The notes under the pieces: model-generated
What the model was told of the DNA's origin: nothing
Databases searched by the model: none
What the model saw: only the letters and a program-made list of their open reading frames with translations
Made by a program: the position numbers and the translations under genes
In this document: in pieces, positions 41,112-50,402 of the stretch
Layout of the letters: every line of letters starts with the position of its first letter
Numbering within the stretch: the stretch's first letter is position 1
Origin: Bordetella petrii
Lineage (GTDB): Bacteria > Pseudomonadota > Gammaproteobacteria > Burkholderiales > Burkholderiaceae_B
Direction: 5' to 3'
Assembly (NCBI GenBank): GCA_017745595.1
Contig: WMBV01000002.1
Span: 186,001 to 250,000, forward strand
DNA length: 64,000 nt

Positions 41112-42242
41112 TCAACGCTGCGCCAGCTCGTGAAACAGCGCCGCGTACCCCTGTCCCAGCGGCGCGCCGGAGAACAAACGGTCGTAACGCGCCCGGGCGC
41201 CCCGCCCCAGCCGGGCCGCCAGGTCGGGGTCGTTCAGCAGGGCGTTCATGGCCGCGGCCAGGGCCGGCTCGTTCTCGGGCGGGACCATCAAACCGCTTTC
41301 GTCGTGCGCATTGACGAACGACATGCCCGATCCGATCTCGCAGCAGACCAGCGGCCGTCCCTGCATGGCGGCTTCGACCAGCACCATGCCATAGGCCTCG
41401 GACCGCAGGTGGGAAGGCAGCACGAACGCCAGGCAGCGCTTCATCAGCGCGGTTTTTTCGGCATCGGTCACCTGCCCCGCGAACAGCACGTTGCCGGCGC
41501 CCAGGCGCGCGCCCAGGGTCCGCAGCGTTTCGTCTTCGGTGCCCGAGCCGGCGATGACGATCGGGGCATCGACCTGCCTGGCGGCGGCCACCAGGGTGTG
41601 CAGGCCCTTGTAATAGCGCAGCGCGCCCAGGAACAGGAAAAACGGGCGGTCCGCCGCCAGGCCCAGGCGGTCGAACACGCGCGTATCCTCGTCCTGCGGC
41701 GATTCGACGATGCCCAGGGGAAGGGTGCGCACCTTGTGCTTCCAGCGCGCATCGGACAGCACCGGGCTGGTGGCCGCGTACGTGGGCGAGGTCGCCACGA
41801 TCGCGGACACGGAAGACAGCATGCGCCGCATCAGCGGCGCGTACACGCGGCCCAGCCACCGCTGCCGCACGATATCGGAGTGGTACACCAGCACCGTCGG
41901 CACCTTCGGGCGCGTCACCAGGTCCATCAGGTCGGCGAACGGCCAGGGAAAGTGATAACAGACCACATCGGCCTGGCGCGCCTGCTCGGCAAACCGCAGG
42001 AAGGCGCCCGGCCCGCCCAGATCGCAAGAGGCCGGCGCCGCCCACGAGCGGGCCCGCACCACCCGCCCTTCGGGGCGATCCAGCTGCGCGGGGCTGGGCT
42101 GGACGGACAGCGTGAAAATGGTGCTCTGCACCCCGTGGCCCGAGGTCGCCAGGCAGATCTGGCGCACGGCCTCGGCCACGCCGCCGGGCGGGTCGGGATG
42201 GTAGACACGATAAACGTGCAAGACTCGCAGCGGCTGCATCAT
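41112..42242 (-). CDS. Glycosyltransferase family 4 (O-antigen operon, last gene)
   Basis: 376 residues. MMQPLRVLHVYRVYHPDPPG and GVAEAVRQICLATSGHGV form the acceptor half; LRYYKGLHTLVAAARQVDAP, VLPSHLRSEAYGMVLVEAAM and GLMVPPENEPALAAAMNALL the GDP/UDP-sugar half with an E-x7-E motif (EAYGMVLVE). Its start overlaps the preceding gene (ATGA). With manC in the same operon, GDP-mannose is a likely donor. By order it corresponds to WbdC, the mannosyltransferase that primes the adaptor in E. coli O9a, but similarity of function is inference. Confidence 0.83.
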   Translation of the reverse strand: MMQPLRVLHVYRVYHPDPPGGVAEAVRQICLATSGHGVQSTIFTLSVQPSPAQLDRPEGRVVRARSWAAPASCDLGGPGAFLRFAEQARQADVVCYHFPWPFADLMDLVTRPKVPTVLVYHSDIVRQRWLGRVYAPLMRRMLSSVSAIVATSPTYAATSPVLSDARWKHKVRTLPLGIVESPQDEDTRVFDRLGLAADRPFFLFLGALRYYKGLHTLVAAARQVDAPIVIAGSGTEDETLRTLGARLGAGNVLFAGQVTDAEKTALMKRCLAFVLPSHLRSEAYGMVLVEAAMQGRPLVCCEIGSGMSFVNAHDESGLMVPPENEPALAAAMNALLNDPDLAARLGRGARARYDRLFSGAPLGQGYAALFHELAQR

Positions 42243-43369
42243 GATGGCCGCCCTCGCCGGCCGCGGCGCGCCTCGCGCGCCTCTTCGAAGACCTGCCATG
42301 TCTCGCGCGCCGCCCGGGCCCATGAAAACCGGGCGGCCGCCTCGCGCGCGCGCGCCGCCAGCGCCTGATGCAGGTCGTCGTCGGTCAGCAGGCGCTGCAA
42401 CCCCTGGGCAATGGCCGCCTCATCCAGCGGATCCACCAGCAGGCCCGCGTCGCCCGCCACTTCGGGCAGCGAAGAAACGTTGGACGCCAGTACCGGCACG
42501 CCGCAAGACATGGCCTCGACCAGCGGCAGGCCAAAGCCCTCGTACAGCGACGGCATGGCCAGGAAGCGCGCATAGGCATACAGCGTAGCCAGGCGCGCGT
42601 CATCCACGTAGCCCGTGATCACGACATTGCCCGCGATGCCGAGTTCGCCCGCCAGCCGGGATGCGTCCACGCCCCCCCAGCCGCTGCCGCCCGCGATCAC
42701 CAGCCGGTGGCCGTCGCGCACCGCTACCGGCAGGCGCGCATAGGCGCCCAGCAAACGGCGCAGGTTCTTGCGCGGCTCCAGGGTGCCCACGAACAGGAAA
42801 TAGGGGCGGTCCACGCCCAGCGGCGCCAGCGTCGCGCGGGCGGCGGGCGCCAGCGGCGTCGCGCCCGGATACACCACCCGCACCTTGCCGCGCGCGAACG
42901 GAAAGACCTCTTCTACCGCCTGCGCGGTGTTTTGCGACACCGCCAGCACCCGGTCGGCCAGCCGGATGGCGCGCGGCATCAAGAGCCGCTCCGCGCAGCG
43001 GCTGTCGGCGCGCATGGTGGCGGCGGCGTATTTCCAGACCAGGTCGTGGATGGTGACCACGCGCGCCACCCCGGCGCCAAGCCCCGCCGGCAAGCGGTGC
43101 GCGGTGCCCCAGAACACATCCAGCCGATCCCGCGCGGCCTGGCGGGGCAGCACGGTCTGCGACCACAGCATGCGCCCCAGGCGGCCGGGCATGCCGCGCG
43201 ACCGCACCTGCACGTTGGGCGCCTGCCAGTCTCCCACCACCGCGGGGCCGGGCATGTACAGGAAGAATTCGCCGTCGCGGGCCAGAAGCTCGCGCGACAT
43301 CTGCCAGGTATAGCGGCCGATGCCCGTAATGGGCACGGCCAGCAAGCGTGCGTCGATACCGACTCGCAC
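42239..43369 (-). CDS. Glycosyltransferase family 4 (mannosyltransferase-like)
   Basis: 376 residues from a GTG start. MRVGIDARLLAVPITGIGRY opens like WbdB/WbdC and other GDP-mannose-using enzymes; FVGTLEPRKNLRRLLGAYAR, VVITGYVDDARLATLYAYAR and PSLYEGFGLPLVEAMSCGVP (E-x7-E) complete the GT4 domain. Four bp separate it from the triple-domain glycosyltransferase upstream and it overlaps the next gene. Probably adds one of the first sugars of the O-antigen or part of the adaptor region. Confidence 0.85.
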   Translation of the reverse strand: MRVGIDARLLAVPITGIGRYTWQMSRELLARDGEFFLYMPGPAVVGDWQAPNVQVRSRGMPGRLGRMLWSQTVLPRQAARDRLDVFWGTAHRLPAGLGAGVARVVTIHDLVWKYAAATMRADSRCAERLLMPRAIRLADRVLAVSQNTAQAVEEVFPFARGKVRVVYPGATPLAPAARATLAPLGVDRPYFLFVGTLEPRKNLRRLLGAYARLPVAVRDGHRLVIAGGSGWGGVDASRLAGELGIAGNVVITGYVDDARLATLYAYARFLAMPSLYEGFGLPLVEAMSCGVPVLASNVSSLPEVAGDAGLLVDPLDEAAIAQGLQRLLTDDDLHQALAARAREAAARFSWARAARETWQVFEEAREARRGRRGRPS

Positions 43370-43373
43370 CGCG

Positions 43374-46300
43374 CTACCCTTCCAGCAGCCGACGGGCCAG
43401 ATTGGACGCGCTCTGCTCCCAGGTCAGGAACGGCATGCCTGTCGACGCCGGGGTGTCGCCACGCTCGCGGGCGGCCAGCCACGCCTGGACCGCCTCGGCC
43501 AGCTGGGCGGGATTCGAGGCCGAGAAGTACGATGCATGCGCGCCCGCCACCTCGCGGAAAACAGGAATATCGCGCGCCAGAATCGCCAGGCCATGGCTGG
43601 CCGCCTCGATCAACGGCAGTCCGAAACCCTCGCCGTACGACGCCGCGATCAGGCAGTCCGCCGCCCCGTACAGCTGTTCGAGATATTCGTCGCTGACATC
43701 CTGCGGCCAGAACAGCCGCCGCGACGCTTCGGGATGGCCGCGCAGGCGCGCGACCGTCTGCGGAATATCGCGGCGCATGTTGTCGGGCAAGCCCACCCAT
43801 CCTTCGCGGCCCACGATCACCAGGTTGACGTCTACCCGGGCCTGCCACAGGGACTCGAAGGCCTGGATGGTTTCCAGATAGCCTTTGCGCGGCTCGATGG
43901 TGCCCACCATCAGGAAGGTCGGGCGCTGCTTCAACTGCGCCAGCGTACGCTCGGCGTCGGCGGGCAGGCCGCGGCTGGGCGCGGCATTGCCGACGTCCGC
44001 GCCATGGTGCGACCAGGTGATGCGGAACGGCCGCGATCCGGCCTCGGCCACATTCGCCGCGCGCCATTCGGCCAGGTCTTGCGCCACCGCCTCCGACACG
44101 CACACCGCGCCGTCGAACTGCGAGATGGCCTCGAGCCATCTGCGATGGCCCTCGTCGGCGCCCGGCGGAAACACCTCGGGGGTCACGATGGGCAGCAGGT
44201 CATGCACCAGGAAATACACGGCCACGCCGCGCCCCTGGTAGCCGGCGAACAGGCCCGACTGGGCGGCGCGCACCAGCGGGTCTCCCAGCAGGTCCAGGCC
44301 GATGATCGCATCGCCGCAATCGGGCTCGATGGCCTCGTCCGGCATGGGCGCGTCGGCAACGCCCAGCAGCTCGAGCGTATAGCGGCGCGCCATGCGGTAA
44401 TGCCACGCGCCGTTGTCGTCGCTGAGATAAACGGGCTCGATCTGGCAGCCGGCCGGCGGCGCCTTCAGCAGGGCCAGCAGCAGGGCCCGCACGGTGCGTT
44501 CGATACCGGTCTTGAGTTCCGTGCAGCAGGTTGCCGAAATATCGACGAACAGGCGCCGGCGCGGCTCGGCCGGGGGCAGGGTCAGGGCGATGGCCGCGGC
44601 GAGCTTCTGCAGGCCGTCGTCGGATGTATCCAGCGACGCCGTTTGCGCCAACGCGCCGAGCAGCAGGGGCCGAGGCTGCGTCACCGTGGCATGAAAATGC
44701 TCGATGGCCGACGCGTATTGCTCGGCGCAGGCCTGCGGGGCGTGCAGGCGGCGGATGGCGTCCCGGCCCTTGGCGCTCAATGCGTCGCGGCGCGCGGTAT
44801 CTTGCCACAGCGTTTCCAGGGCCTGCGCCAATTCGGCGTCGGTGAATTCGTCGGGCAGCATCCACACCGCGTCGCGATCGATCTCGGCCAGCGATCCGTT
44901 GGCGTTGATGATCAGCGCCTGTCCGTGGTTCATGCAATCGAGTACCGCGCCCGAAGATTCCCCTCTGGAATGCGTGCGCAGCTGCACCGCCATATCGGCC
45001 GCGGCCAGGTAATGCTGGTACGTTTCGGTGGGGGCATAGCCGGTAATCGACACCCGGGCTCCCAGGCCGCTCGCGCGCATCGATGCCAGCATGCGCTTGC
45101 CGAAATCGCCGCCGTGGTTTTCGCCCACGAACACCAGTTCGCAGCGCGGATCGGCGGCCAGCGGGCTGGCCAGCCACACCTTGAGCAGGCGATCGGACTG
45201 CTTGGTCGCGTCGACGAAGCCGAAGCTGCACAGCACGAACTTGTCGGGCCCGATGCCCAGCCGCGCGCGCGCCGCGGCCTTGTCGCCGGCCTGCGCGGGC
45301 ACGCGCAGATGCGGGATCACGCGGGTGTCCGGCGCCAGGGCCGCGCCATACCATTTACCGATCAGGCTGCGGGCGTAATGGGAATGGAAGACGATGCCCT
45401 TGGCGTCGCGCAGCACATCGAGATTGACGGGCCAATGCAGCTTCGCCGCTTCGGGGTCGCGCAGGCGTTCGGCCAGCGCCGGGTAGCCGTGATCGGCCTG
45501 CAGCGCCTGCGACCAGGAACCCGGGGCGGTGCCGCTGAGCTCCAGCCAGCTCATCATGCCGCCCAGGAAGAAGTCGTGCAGGATGACCGTGCCGGGTACC
45601 TGCCGCAGCAGCGGCAGCATGTGGTGATGGAAGGGCGAGTTGCCGAACTGGTACACGACCCGGTCGATTTCGTGGGCATGCGCCTTCAGCCATGCCACAT
45701 CGCGCACGGCGGCATAGGGGCGGATGCGCGAGTCGTCCACGCGGTCCTGCGCCACCACGACGTCTATTTCGTAATGCCGGGCCAGGGCGGGCAAAAGCTC
45801 GACACTGTAGTCGGCAATGCCGGTGCGCTCGGGCGGCAGCGGCGATACGAACGCCAGCCTGGGCTTGCGCGGCGCGGGCGGCTGGGCATCGCGGGGCTGC
45901 CGGGCGGCCAGGTCTTCCCAGGCCGCGATGGCGCGGCGGCCCACTTCGCTCCAGCCGAACGCCTTGGCGCGCTCGAGCCCGTATGCGCGCAGGTCCGCGC
46001 GAAAAGTTTCGCTTTCCAGCGCCTGGGCCATTTTGGCCGCGATGGACTCGACCTGGAATGGATCGAACAATGCCTCGTCCAGGCCGATGACTTCGGGCAG
46101 GCTGCTGGTATTGGCGCCGATGGCCGGCGCCCCGCAGGCCATTGCCTCGAGCGCGGGCAGGCCGAAGCCCTCGTGCCACGAAGGGAACACGAACAGCGTG
46201 CATGACTGATACAGCTGGATGAGTTCGTCGTCGCTGACGTAGCCCGTAAACACCAGTTCTTTCGCGGCCAGCCCCTGTTTGCGCGCCAGGTGGTTCAGTT

Positions 46301-47117
46301 CGCCGATATTGTGCGCCTGCATTTTGCCGGCCAGCACCAACTGGCAGCCCCGGCGCAATGCCTGGGGCACGGCCGCATAGGCCTGGACCAGGCGCGGCAG
46401 GTTCTTCCGGTCGTCATCGCCGCCCGTATACAGCACGAACGACGCGCCCAGGCCGAACTTTGCCCGCAGGGCCGCGTCGCCGGCCGGGTCCGCGCCGGCC
46501 GGCGCGAAACGCGGCTCGATGCCCGACGACACATTGATCACTTGCGATTCCGGCACGGCCAGATGCTCGATCCCTTCCTGCCGCGTCGCCTCGGAATTGG
46601 CCAGCAGGCGCGCCGCTTTGCGCAAATAATCCAGCTTGCGCGCGTAATAGGCGCCATAGCGCGGATTCGGTTCCAGGTACTGCTTGGGATTGCACAGCGG
46701 AATCAGGTCGTGCAGCGTGACGGTTACCGGCGTGGCCTGGTCCAGCCGGCCGATGCTGGTGACCGCGTCGTCCACGTATCCCTCGAACAGGCTGCACACA
46801 TGGATGACGTCCGGCTTCAGGCTCAGCAGAAAGGCTTCGCGCACCTGTTCGGCGGCTTCCCGCCACGGGCCATCGCCATGGGTCTCGGCCACGGGCCCCG
46901 GGGCGTACCAGACGCGGATATTGCCGGGCGGCAGCACATGGCGGAATGCCGCGCGTATGGGCTCGATCGATTCCGGCAGCATCCCATTGAGCGCGAGGAT
47001 GATTTCGTGTTCGCCGCGATGCTGCATCACGCCGTGCACGAAGCCGAAGGTATAGCGCCCGATGCCCCGAAAGCGGCTTTCGGTCTGCGCGCCCTGCATG
47101 TCGATGACAATACGCAT
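43374..47117 (-). CDS. Large three-domain glycosyltransferase (GT4-GT4-GT4), O-antigen polymerising candidate
   Basis: 1247 residues. Domain 1 (about 1-400) begins MRIVIDMQGAQTESRFRGIG and has HEGFGLPALEAMACG. Domain 2 (about 412-800) begins PRLAFVSPLPPERTGIADYS; its donor motif is degenerate (RGESSGAVLDCMNHG). Domain 3 (about 850-1247) begins RLFVDISATCCTELKTGIER and has GEGFGLPLIEAASHG. Each is a full GT-B unit. Multi-domain GT4 proteins such as WbdA (two domains, 840 residues) build polymannan O-chains; this protein stands at the same place in the operon. The start ATG overlaps the upstream stop (TAATG). Cytoplasmic, perhaps held at the membrane by the FkbM coiled-coil protein. Confidence 0.87.
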   Translation of the reverse strand: MRIVIDMQGAQTESRFRGIGRYTFGFVHGVMQHRGEHEIILALNGMLPESIEPIRAAFRHVLPPGNIRVWYAPGPVAETHGDGPWREAAEQVREAFLLSLKPDVIHVCSLFEGYVDDAVTSIGRLDQATPVTVTLHDLIPLCNPKQYLEPNPRYGAYYARKLDYLRKAARLLANSEATRQEGIEHLAVPESQVINVSSGIEPRFAPAGADPAGDAALRAKFGLGASFVLYTGGDDDRKNLPRLVQAYAAVPQALRRGCQLVLAGKMQAHNIGELNHLARKQGLAAKELVFTGYVSDDELIQLYQSCTLFVFPSWHEGFGLPALEAMACGAPAIGANTSSLPEVIGLDEALFDPFQVESIAAKMAQALESETFRADLRAYGLERAKAFGWSEVGRRAIAAWEDLAARQPRDAQPPAPRKPRLAFVSPLPPERTGIADYSVELLPALARHYEIDVVVAQDRVDDSRIRPYAAVRDVAWLKAHAHEIDRVVYQFGNSPFHHHMLPLLRQVPGTVILHDFFLGGMMSWLELSGTAPGSWSQALQADHGYPALAERLRDPEAAKLHWPVNLDVLRDAKGIVFHSHYARSLIGKWYGAALAPDTRVIPHLRVPAQAGDKAAARARLGIGPDKFVLCSFGFVDATKQSDRLLKVWLASPLAADPRCELVFVGENHGGDFGKRMLASMRASGLGARVSITGYAPTETYQHYLAAADMAVQLRTHSRGESSGAVLDCMNHGQALIINANGSLAEIDRDAVWMLPDEFTDAELAQALETLWQDTARRDALSAKGRDAIRRLHAPQACAEQYASAIEHFHATVTQPRPLLLGALAQTASLDTSDDGLQKLAAAIALTLPPAEPRRRLFVDISATCCTELKTGIERTVRALLLALLKAPPAGCQIEPVYLSDDNGAWHYRMARRYTLELLGVADAPMPDEAIEPDCGDAIIGLDLLGDPLVRAAQSGLFAGYQGRGVAVYFLVHDLLPIVTPEVFPPGADEGHRRWLEAISQFDGAVCVSEAVAQDLAEWRAANVAEAGSRPFRITWSHHGADVGNAAPSRGLPADAERTLAQLKQRPTFLMVGTIEPRKGYLETIQAFESLWQARVDVNLVIVGREGWVGLPDNMRRDIPQTVARLRGHPEASRRLFWPQDVSDEYLEQLYGAADCLIAASYGEGFGLPLIEAASHGLAILARDIPVFREVAGAHASYFSASNPAQLAEAVQAWLAARERGDTPASTGMPFLTWEQSASNLARRLLEG

Positions 47118-48385
47118 TACCGCACCCCGCCCTTGGCTTGCCGTTCGACGGCCGCTTTCAGATCCACCAAGGCCTGCCGGGCCCGCGGCGTCAGGTTGGC
47201 CGCGTCCACGCCCGCCATATGGCGCCCCGGATCCGCGACGAAGCTGCGCGTCACGATATTCGCCAGCCGCGACCGCACGCGCGGAAAGCGGTTCAGCACG
47301 CGCATCACCTGGCGCTTGAGCGCCGGCCGGCGATTCACGAACTGGGCAGAGCGCTCGAGCAGGCGCTTGATTTTCTGCTTGTGGGCCGGGGTCAGCCGGC
47401 CGCGCGCCAGATCGACGGCCCGGCGCACGGGCGCCATGACGCGCCACGACGTGCTGTGCAGGACCTCGTCGTAGCGTGCCTGCGCCGCTTGTTCGGCCAT
47501 GCGCGCTCCCTCGGCCTGGACACGGATGGCCTGTGCCTCTGAACGCAGGACCACCAACTCTTGCCGCGCTTGCGACAGCTCAGTCTGCAACGCGCGGCGC
47601 GTGGCCAGCTCTGCCTGTGCGGCTTCCCGTTCTGTCTGCGCGGCTTGTTCCGCACTTCTCAGTTTGTCTTGGCCTTCCTGGAAAGCGTGCTCCAATCGCC
47701 GTTGCGCAGCCGGAACAAAGCCATCGAAAACGTTGGGGGGATACTTGAATGCGTCGGCCAAGTCCGTGTGCTCATCGGCCAGATAGTATCGATTGAGCCC
47801 GTCTGCATAGACGAAGCGATAGCCGTGCGGCAGCAGATCCGGCTCCCACATCTGATAGTTTTCGACCGTAGAATTCGGCTCGGTGGCCTCCACCACGACG
47901 ACCCATGGACGGAACCGAGAGAAATCCATGCCCTTCAGCACTGACTTCTCAAATCCTTCGACATCAATCTTCAAGAAATGAATGTCGCCATGCACATGCT
48001 CGGCACAGATTTGTGTCAGAGGCACGACGGGAACCTTGTAAAACTCGCCGCCATAGCCTTCCTGCTCGTGCTTGTTTACTACGTCCTGCGCCAGCGTAGC
48101 CCATCCACGCACCTCAGCTTCCCAAAGCTCCAACTCGCCCTGGGACTCGCCCGCCGCGCACCTGAGATTCACGTCCTGCGGCCGCTCACGTTGGAGGTCC
48201 TTCCAGTGCGACACCAGCGGCTCTATATTGATACCCCGCCACCCCCGCTCATAGAACGCCTGAGTGACCGAATCGACTTGAGGATCATTGGCGCCCACAT
48301 CGATGTAGAAGCCTCGCTCGACATGCTGCAGCGCGCGCCACAGCATGACATCCTCGAAGTTCTGCGCGTAAGAAATAAAGCTCAT
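47117..48385 (-). CDS. FkbM-family methyltransferase with coiled coil (candidate O-chain terminator)
   Basis: 422 residues. The FkbM methyltransferase domain (1-210) starts MSFISYAQNFEDVMLWRALQ, with FYIDVGANDP (26-35, SAM-binding) and HFLKIDVEGFEKSVLKG (135-151). A heptad-rich segment, about 225-308, with many Glu/Gln/Ala/Arg, should form a long coiled coil. The end (TSWRVMAPVRRAVDLARGRL and later basic helices) is positively charged and may bind membrane. By order it matches WbdD of E. coli O8/O9a, a methyltransferase with a coiled-coil ruler that caps chains and recruits WbdA. Unlike O9a WbdD I see no kinase domain. ATG chosen for its overlap with the wzt stop. Confidence 0.82.
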   Translation of the reverse strand: MSFISYAQNFEDVMLWRALQHVERGFYIDVGANDPQVDSVTQAFYERGWRGINIEPLVSHWKDLQRERPQDVNLRCAAGESQGELELWEAEVRGWATLAQDVVNKHEQEGYGGEFYKVPVVPLTQICAEHVHGDIHFLKIDVEGFEKSVLKGMDFSRFRPWVVVVEATEPNSTVENYQMWEPDLLPHGYRFVYADGLNRYYLADEHTDLADAFKYPPNVFDGFVPAAQRRLEHAFQEGQDKLRSAEQAAQTEREAAQAELATRRALQTELSQARQELVVLRSEAQAIRVQAEGARMAEQAAQARYDEVLHSTSWRVMAPVRRAVDLARGRLTPAHKQKIKRLLERSAQFVNRRPALKRQVMRVLNRFPRVRSRLANIVTRSFVADPGRHMAGVDAANLTPRARQALVDLKAAVERQAKGGVR

Positions 48386-49605
48386 AGCTCGCCAATGCAG
48401 ATTTCGGGATCGATCCACGTCACGCCGGAAAACTGTGGCTTGTCTACGTTGATCACATTGAACACTAGAGCCAAATCGCGCCATTCATAGTTGTTCACCA
48501 AATGGGTGTCTGTGCTGGTCAGCGCGGTTTGCACAGAATAGGTGCCCGGCCCTAGGTTCATGGGAAATCGGATGTCGAAACGCAATCGACGACCAGCTTG
48601 CACATCTTCCAATACTTGCTGCTTGAGGTCGGTATTGGTGCCGTACATCACTTGGCCAAGGCGATCTTTGATGCCATAGCCCAACACCAGGCGATGGATA
48701 TCGACCTTAGCCCGCACGTCGATACGCAGCACAACTGGTTTTCCGACTTCTGCGACTTCGATACGCTGCCCCGATTCGTTCATCAGCGCAATATCGGTGA
48801 CCTCGGCCTCGCCCGTACCCGAACTAGTCTGTACTTTTCCATCTTCCAAAACTGTCTGGGTAACAGTCTGGTTCTGGCGGTCGGCCAACATCGCGTTGTA
48901 ATAATCCATGACCGCCTCGGGCGCTCCCTCCATGGCGATTTCGCCTGCGTTCAATAGAATGGCCCGATCGCAGATGGACTGGATCGCGACCTTATCGTGC
49001 GATACGATTAACAGGGTAGTGCCTTGTTTGCGGTATTCGCGGATGCGATCGAAGCTCTTGTGCTGAAAGTAAGTGTCGCCTACCGACAGGGCCTCATCGA
49101 CGATGAGAATGTCGGGCCGCACCGCAGTGGCTACGCTGAAGGCTAAGCGAACCTGCATGCCGCTCGAATACACCCGCACCGGCTGATCAATATATTCGCC
49201 AATCTCTGCAAAGGATTCGATCTCGGGCATTCGGGCCTCCACATCGTCCACACTCATGCCTAACAGCTGCCCAGCCATGATGGCGTTCTGACGCCCGGTG
49301 AAATCCGGGTGGAAACCCATACCCAATTCCAGCAGCGCAGCAACACGGCCGCTCATGCTCACGCTACCCGTGGTCGGCTGGGTCGTGCCCACGATCATCT
49401 TCAGCAACGTACTCTTGCCTGCGCCGTTGATGCCGATAATGCCGACGGCCTCACCTGCGGGCACGGTAAAGTTCAGGTTCTGCAACACCCAATGCCGCGT
49501 ATGGCGCGGCTTGCCGCGCGGGTCCATCCATTCGAGCAGGCGGGACCAATGAGTTGGATATTGCTTATAGGCCTTGCCCAGATTGGTGACAGTAATGCTG
49601 CCCAT
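48382..49605 (-). CDS. wzt: O-antigen ABC exporter ATPase Wzt with C-terminal glycan-binding domain
   Basis: 407 residues. ABC domain (1-240): VGIIGINGAGKSTLLKMIVG (Walker A), signature YSSGMQVRLAFSVATA, Walker B ILIVDEALSVGD, H-loop IVSHD. The C-terminal 150 residues (from about 260: EAEVTDIALMNESGQRIEVA ... LVFNVIN) form the immunoglobulin-like domain that in O9a-type Wzt recognises the methylated chain end. It pairs with Wzm to export the finished chain. Overlaps wzm at the start and the FkbM gene at the stop. The gene is visibly richer in A/T than its neighbours, suggesting transfer. Confidence 0.92.
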   Translation of the reverse strand: MGSITVTNLGKAYKQYPTHWSRLLEWMDPRGKPRHTRHWVLQNLNFTVPAGEAVGIIGINGAGKSTLLKMIVGTTQPTTGSVSMSGRVAALLELGMGFHPDFTGRQNAIMAGQLLGMSVDDVEARMPEIESFAEIGEYIDQPVRVYSSGMQVRLAFSVATAVRPDILIVDEALSVGDTYFQHKSFDRIREYRKQGTTLLIVSHDKVAIQSICDRAILLNAGEIAMEGAPEAVMDYYNAMLADRQNQTVTQTVLEDGKVQTSSGTGEAEVTDIALMNESGQRIEVAEVGKPVVLRIDVRAKVDIHRLVLGYGIKDRLGQVMYGTNTDLKQQVLEDVQAGRRLRFDIRFPMNLGPGTYSVQTALTSTDTHLVNNYEWRDLALVFNVINVDKPQFSGVTWIDPEICIGEL

Positions 49606-50402
49606 CAGAGTTCATCCACCATTTCACCGGCATGCCTGCGGAACAGTCGCAAACCCAGCATGCATAACAACACGGACAACACCGCCACCCAGACCAAGCC
49701 GCGCCAATCCGGCCATGCGCCTTGCATCAGAATAGTCTGGCTGGCGCCAACCAGGACGGCCATGGGATTGAACTGCACGAGGGGCTGCAGGCGTTCCGGC
49801 AGAATGCTGGCGGGATACACGATAGGCGTGCCCCAGAACCAGAAATTGAGAAATATGCCAAAAAACTGACCCACGTCGCGGAAGAACACATTGAGCACAC
49901 CCAGCGTAATGCCCAGGCCAATGGCGAAAGCCACGATGATGACCAGCACCGGGACTAGCGCGATAAAGGGCCAGCCGGGAAAATTACCGGTGACGAGCAG
50001 GAATAGCGTAAACAACACGAAAATGATGGCGAAGTTCACCAACCCGTTGGCGACCACCGTAACAGGCAGGCACATGCGTGGAAAGCTCAGCTTCTTGATC
50101 AGGTTGGCGTTATCTACAAAGGTATTCTGAGCCCGGCTGGCGATTTCAGCGAACAATCCCCACGTCAGCACGCCCGCACACAGGTGGATACTGTAGGCGA
50201 ACGTGCCCTCCACGCCGGGCAGTTTGGTACGCATGACCTGAGCAAAAATCACCGTGTAGATGAAAATCATCGACAACGGATTGAGCACGTTCCATGCGGC
50301 GCCGAGCAGCGAATTGCGATATTTAGACTGAAACTCGCGTTTTACATTGCCCGCAATGAAGCCGCGGTAGCTCCACAAAGCCCTGAACATTCCAACCATC
50401 AT
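49605..50402 (-). CDS. wzm: O-antigen ABC exporter permease Wzm
   Basis: 265 residues, six membrane helices of the ABC-2 type. LWSYRGFIAGNVKREFQSKY and NSLLGAAWNVLNPLSMIFIY open it; VFFRDVGQFFGIFLNFWFWG followed by TPIVYPASILP is the family signature (R-D-x-x-x...FW-x-TP). It moves undecaprenyl-linked polysaccharide across the inner membrane with Wzt. ATG 50402 overlaps the manC stop; it overlaps wzt by 3 bp. Base composition is lower in GC than the surroundings. Confidence 0.93.
   Translation of the reverse strand: MMVGMFRALWSYRGFIAGNVKREFQSKYRNSLLGAAWNVLNPLSMIFIYTVIFAQVMRTKLPGVEGTFAYSIHLCAGVLTWGLFAEIASRAQNTFVDNANLIKKLSFPRMCLPVTVVANGLVNFAIIFVLFTLFLLVTGNFPGWPFIALVPVLVIIVAFAIGLGITLGVLNVFFRDVGQFFGIFLNFWFWGTPIVYPASILPERLQPLVQFNPMAVLVGASQTILMQGAWPDWRGLVWVAVLSVLLCMLGLRLFRRHAGEMVDEL

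Noticed and set aside
41103-41121. Terminator after the last O-antigen glycosyltransferase gene
   Set aside because: GCAGCGTT-CTC-AACGCTGC includes the stop codon itself and has no T-run; waaC and waaA follow on the same strand, so read-through is as likely.
43320-46205. Open frame of 961 codons opposite the triple glycosyltransferase
   Set aside because: Shadow frame with no domain; the minus-strand protein has clear GT4 motifs.
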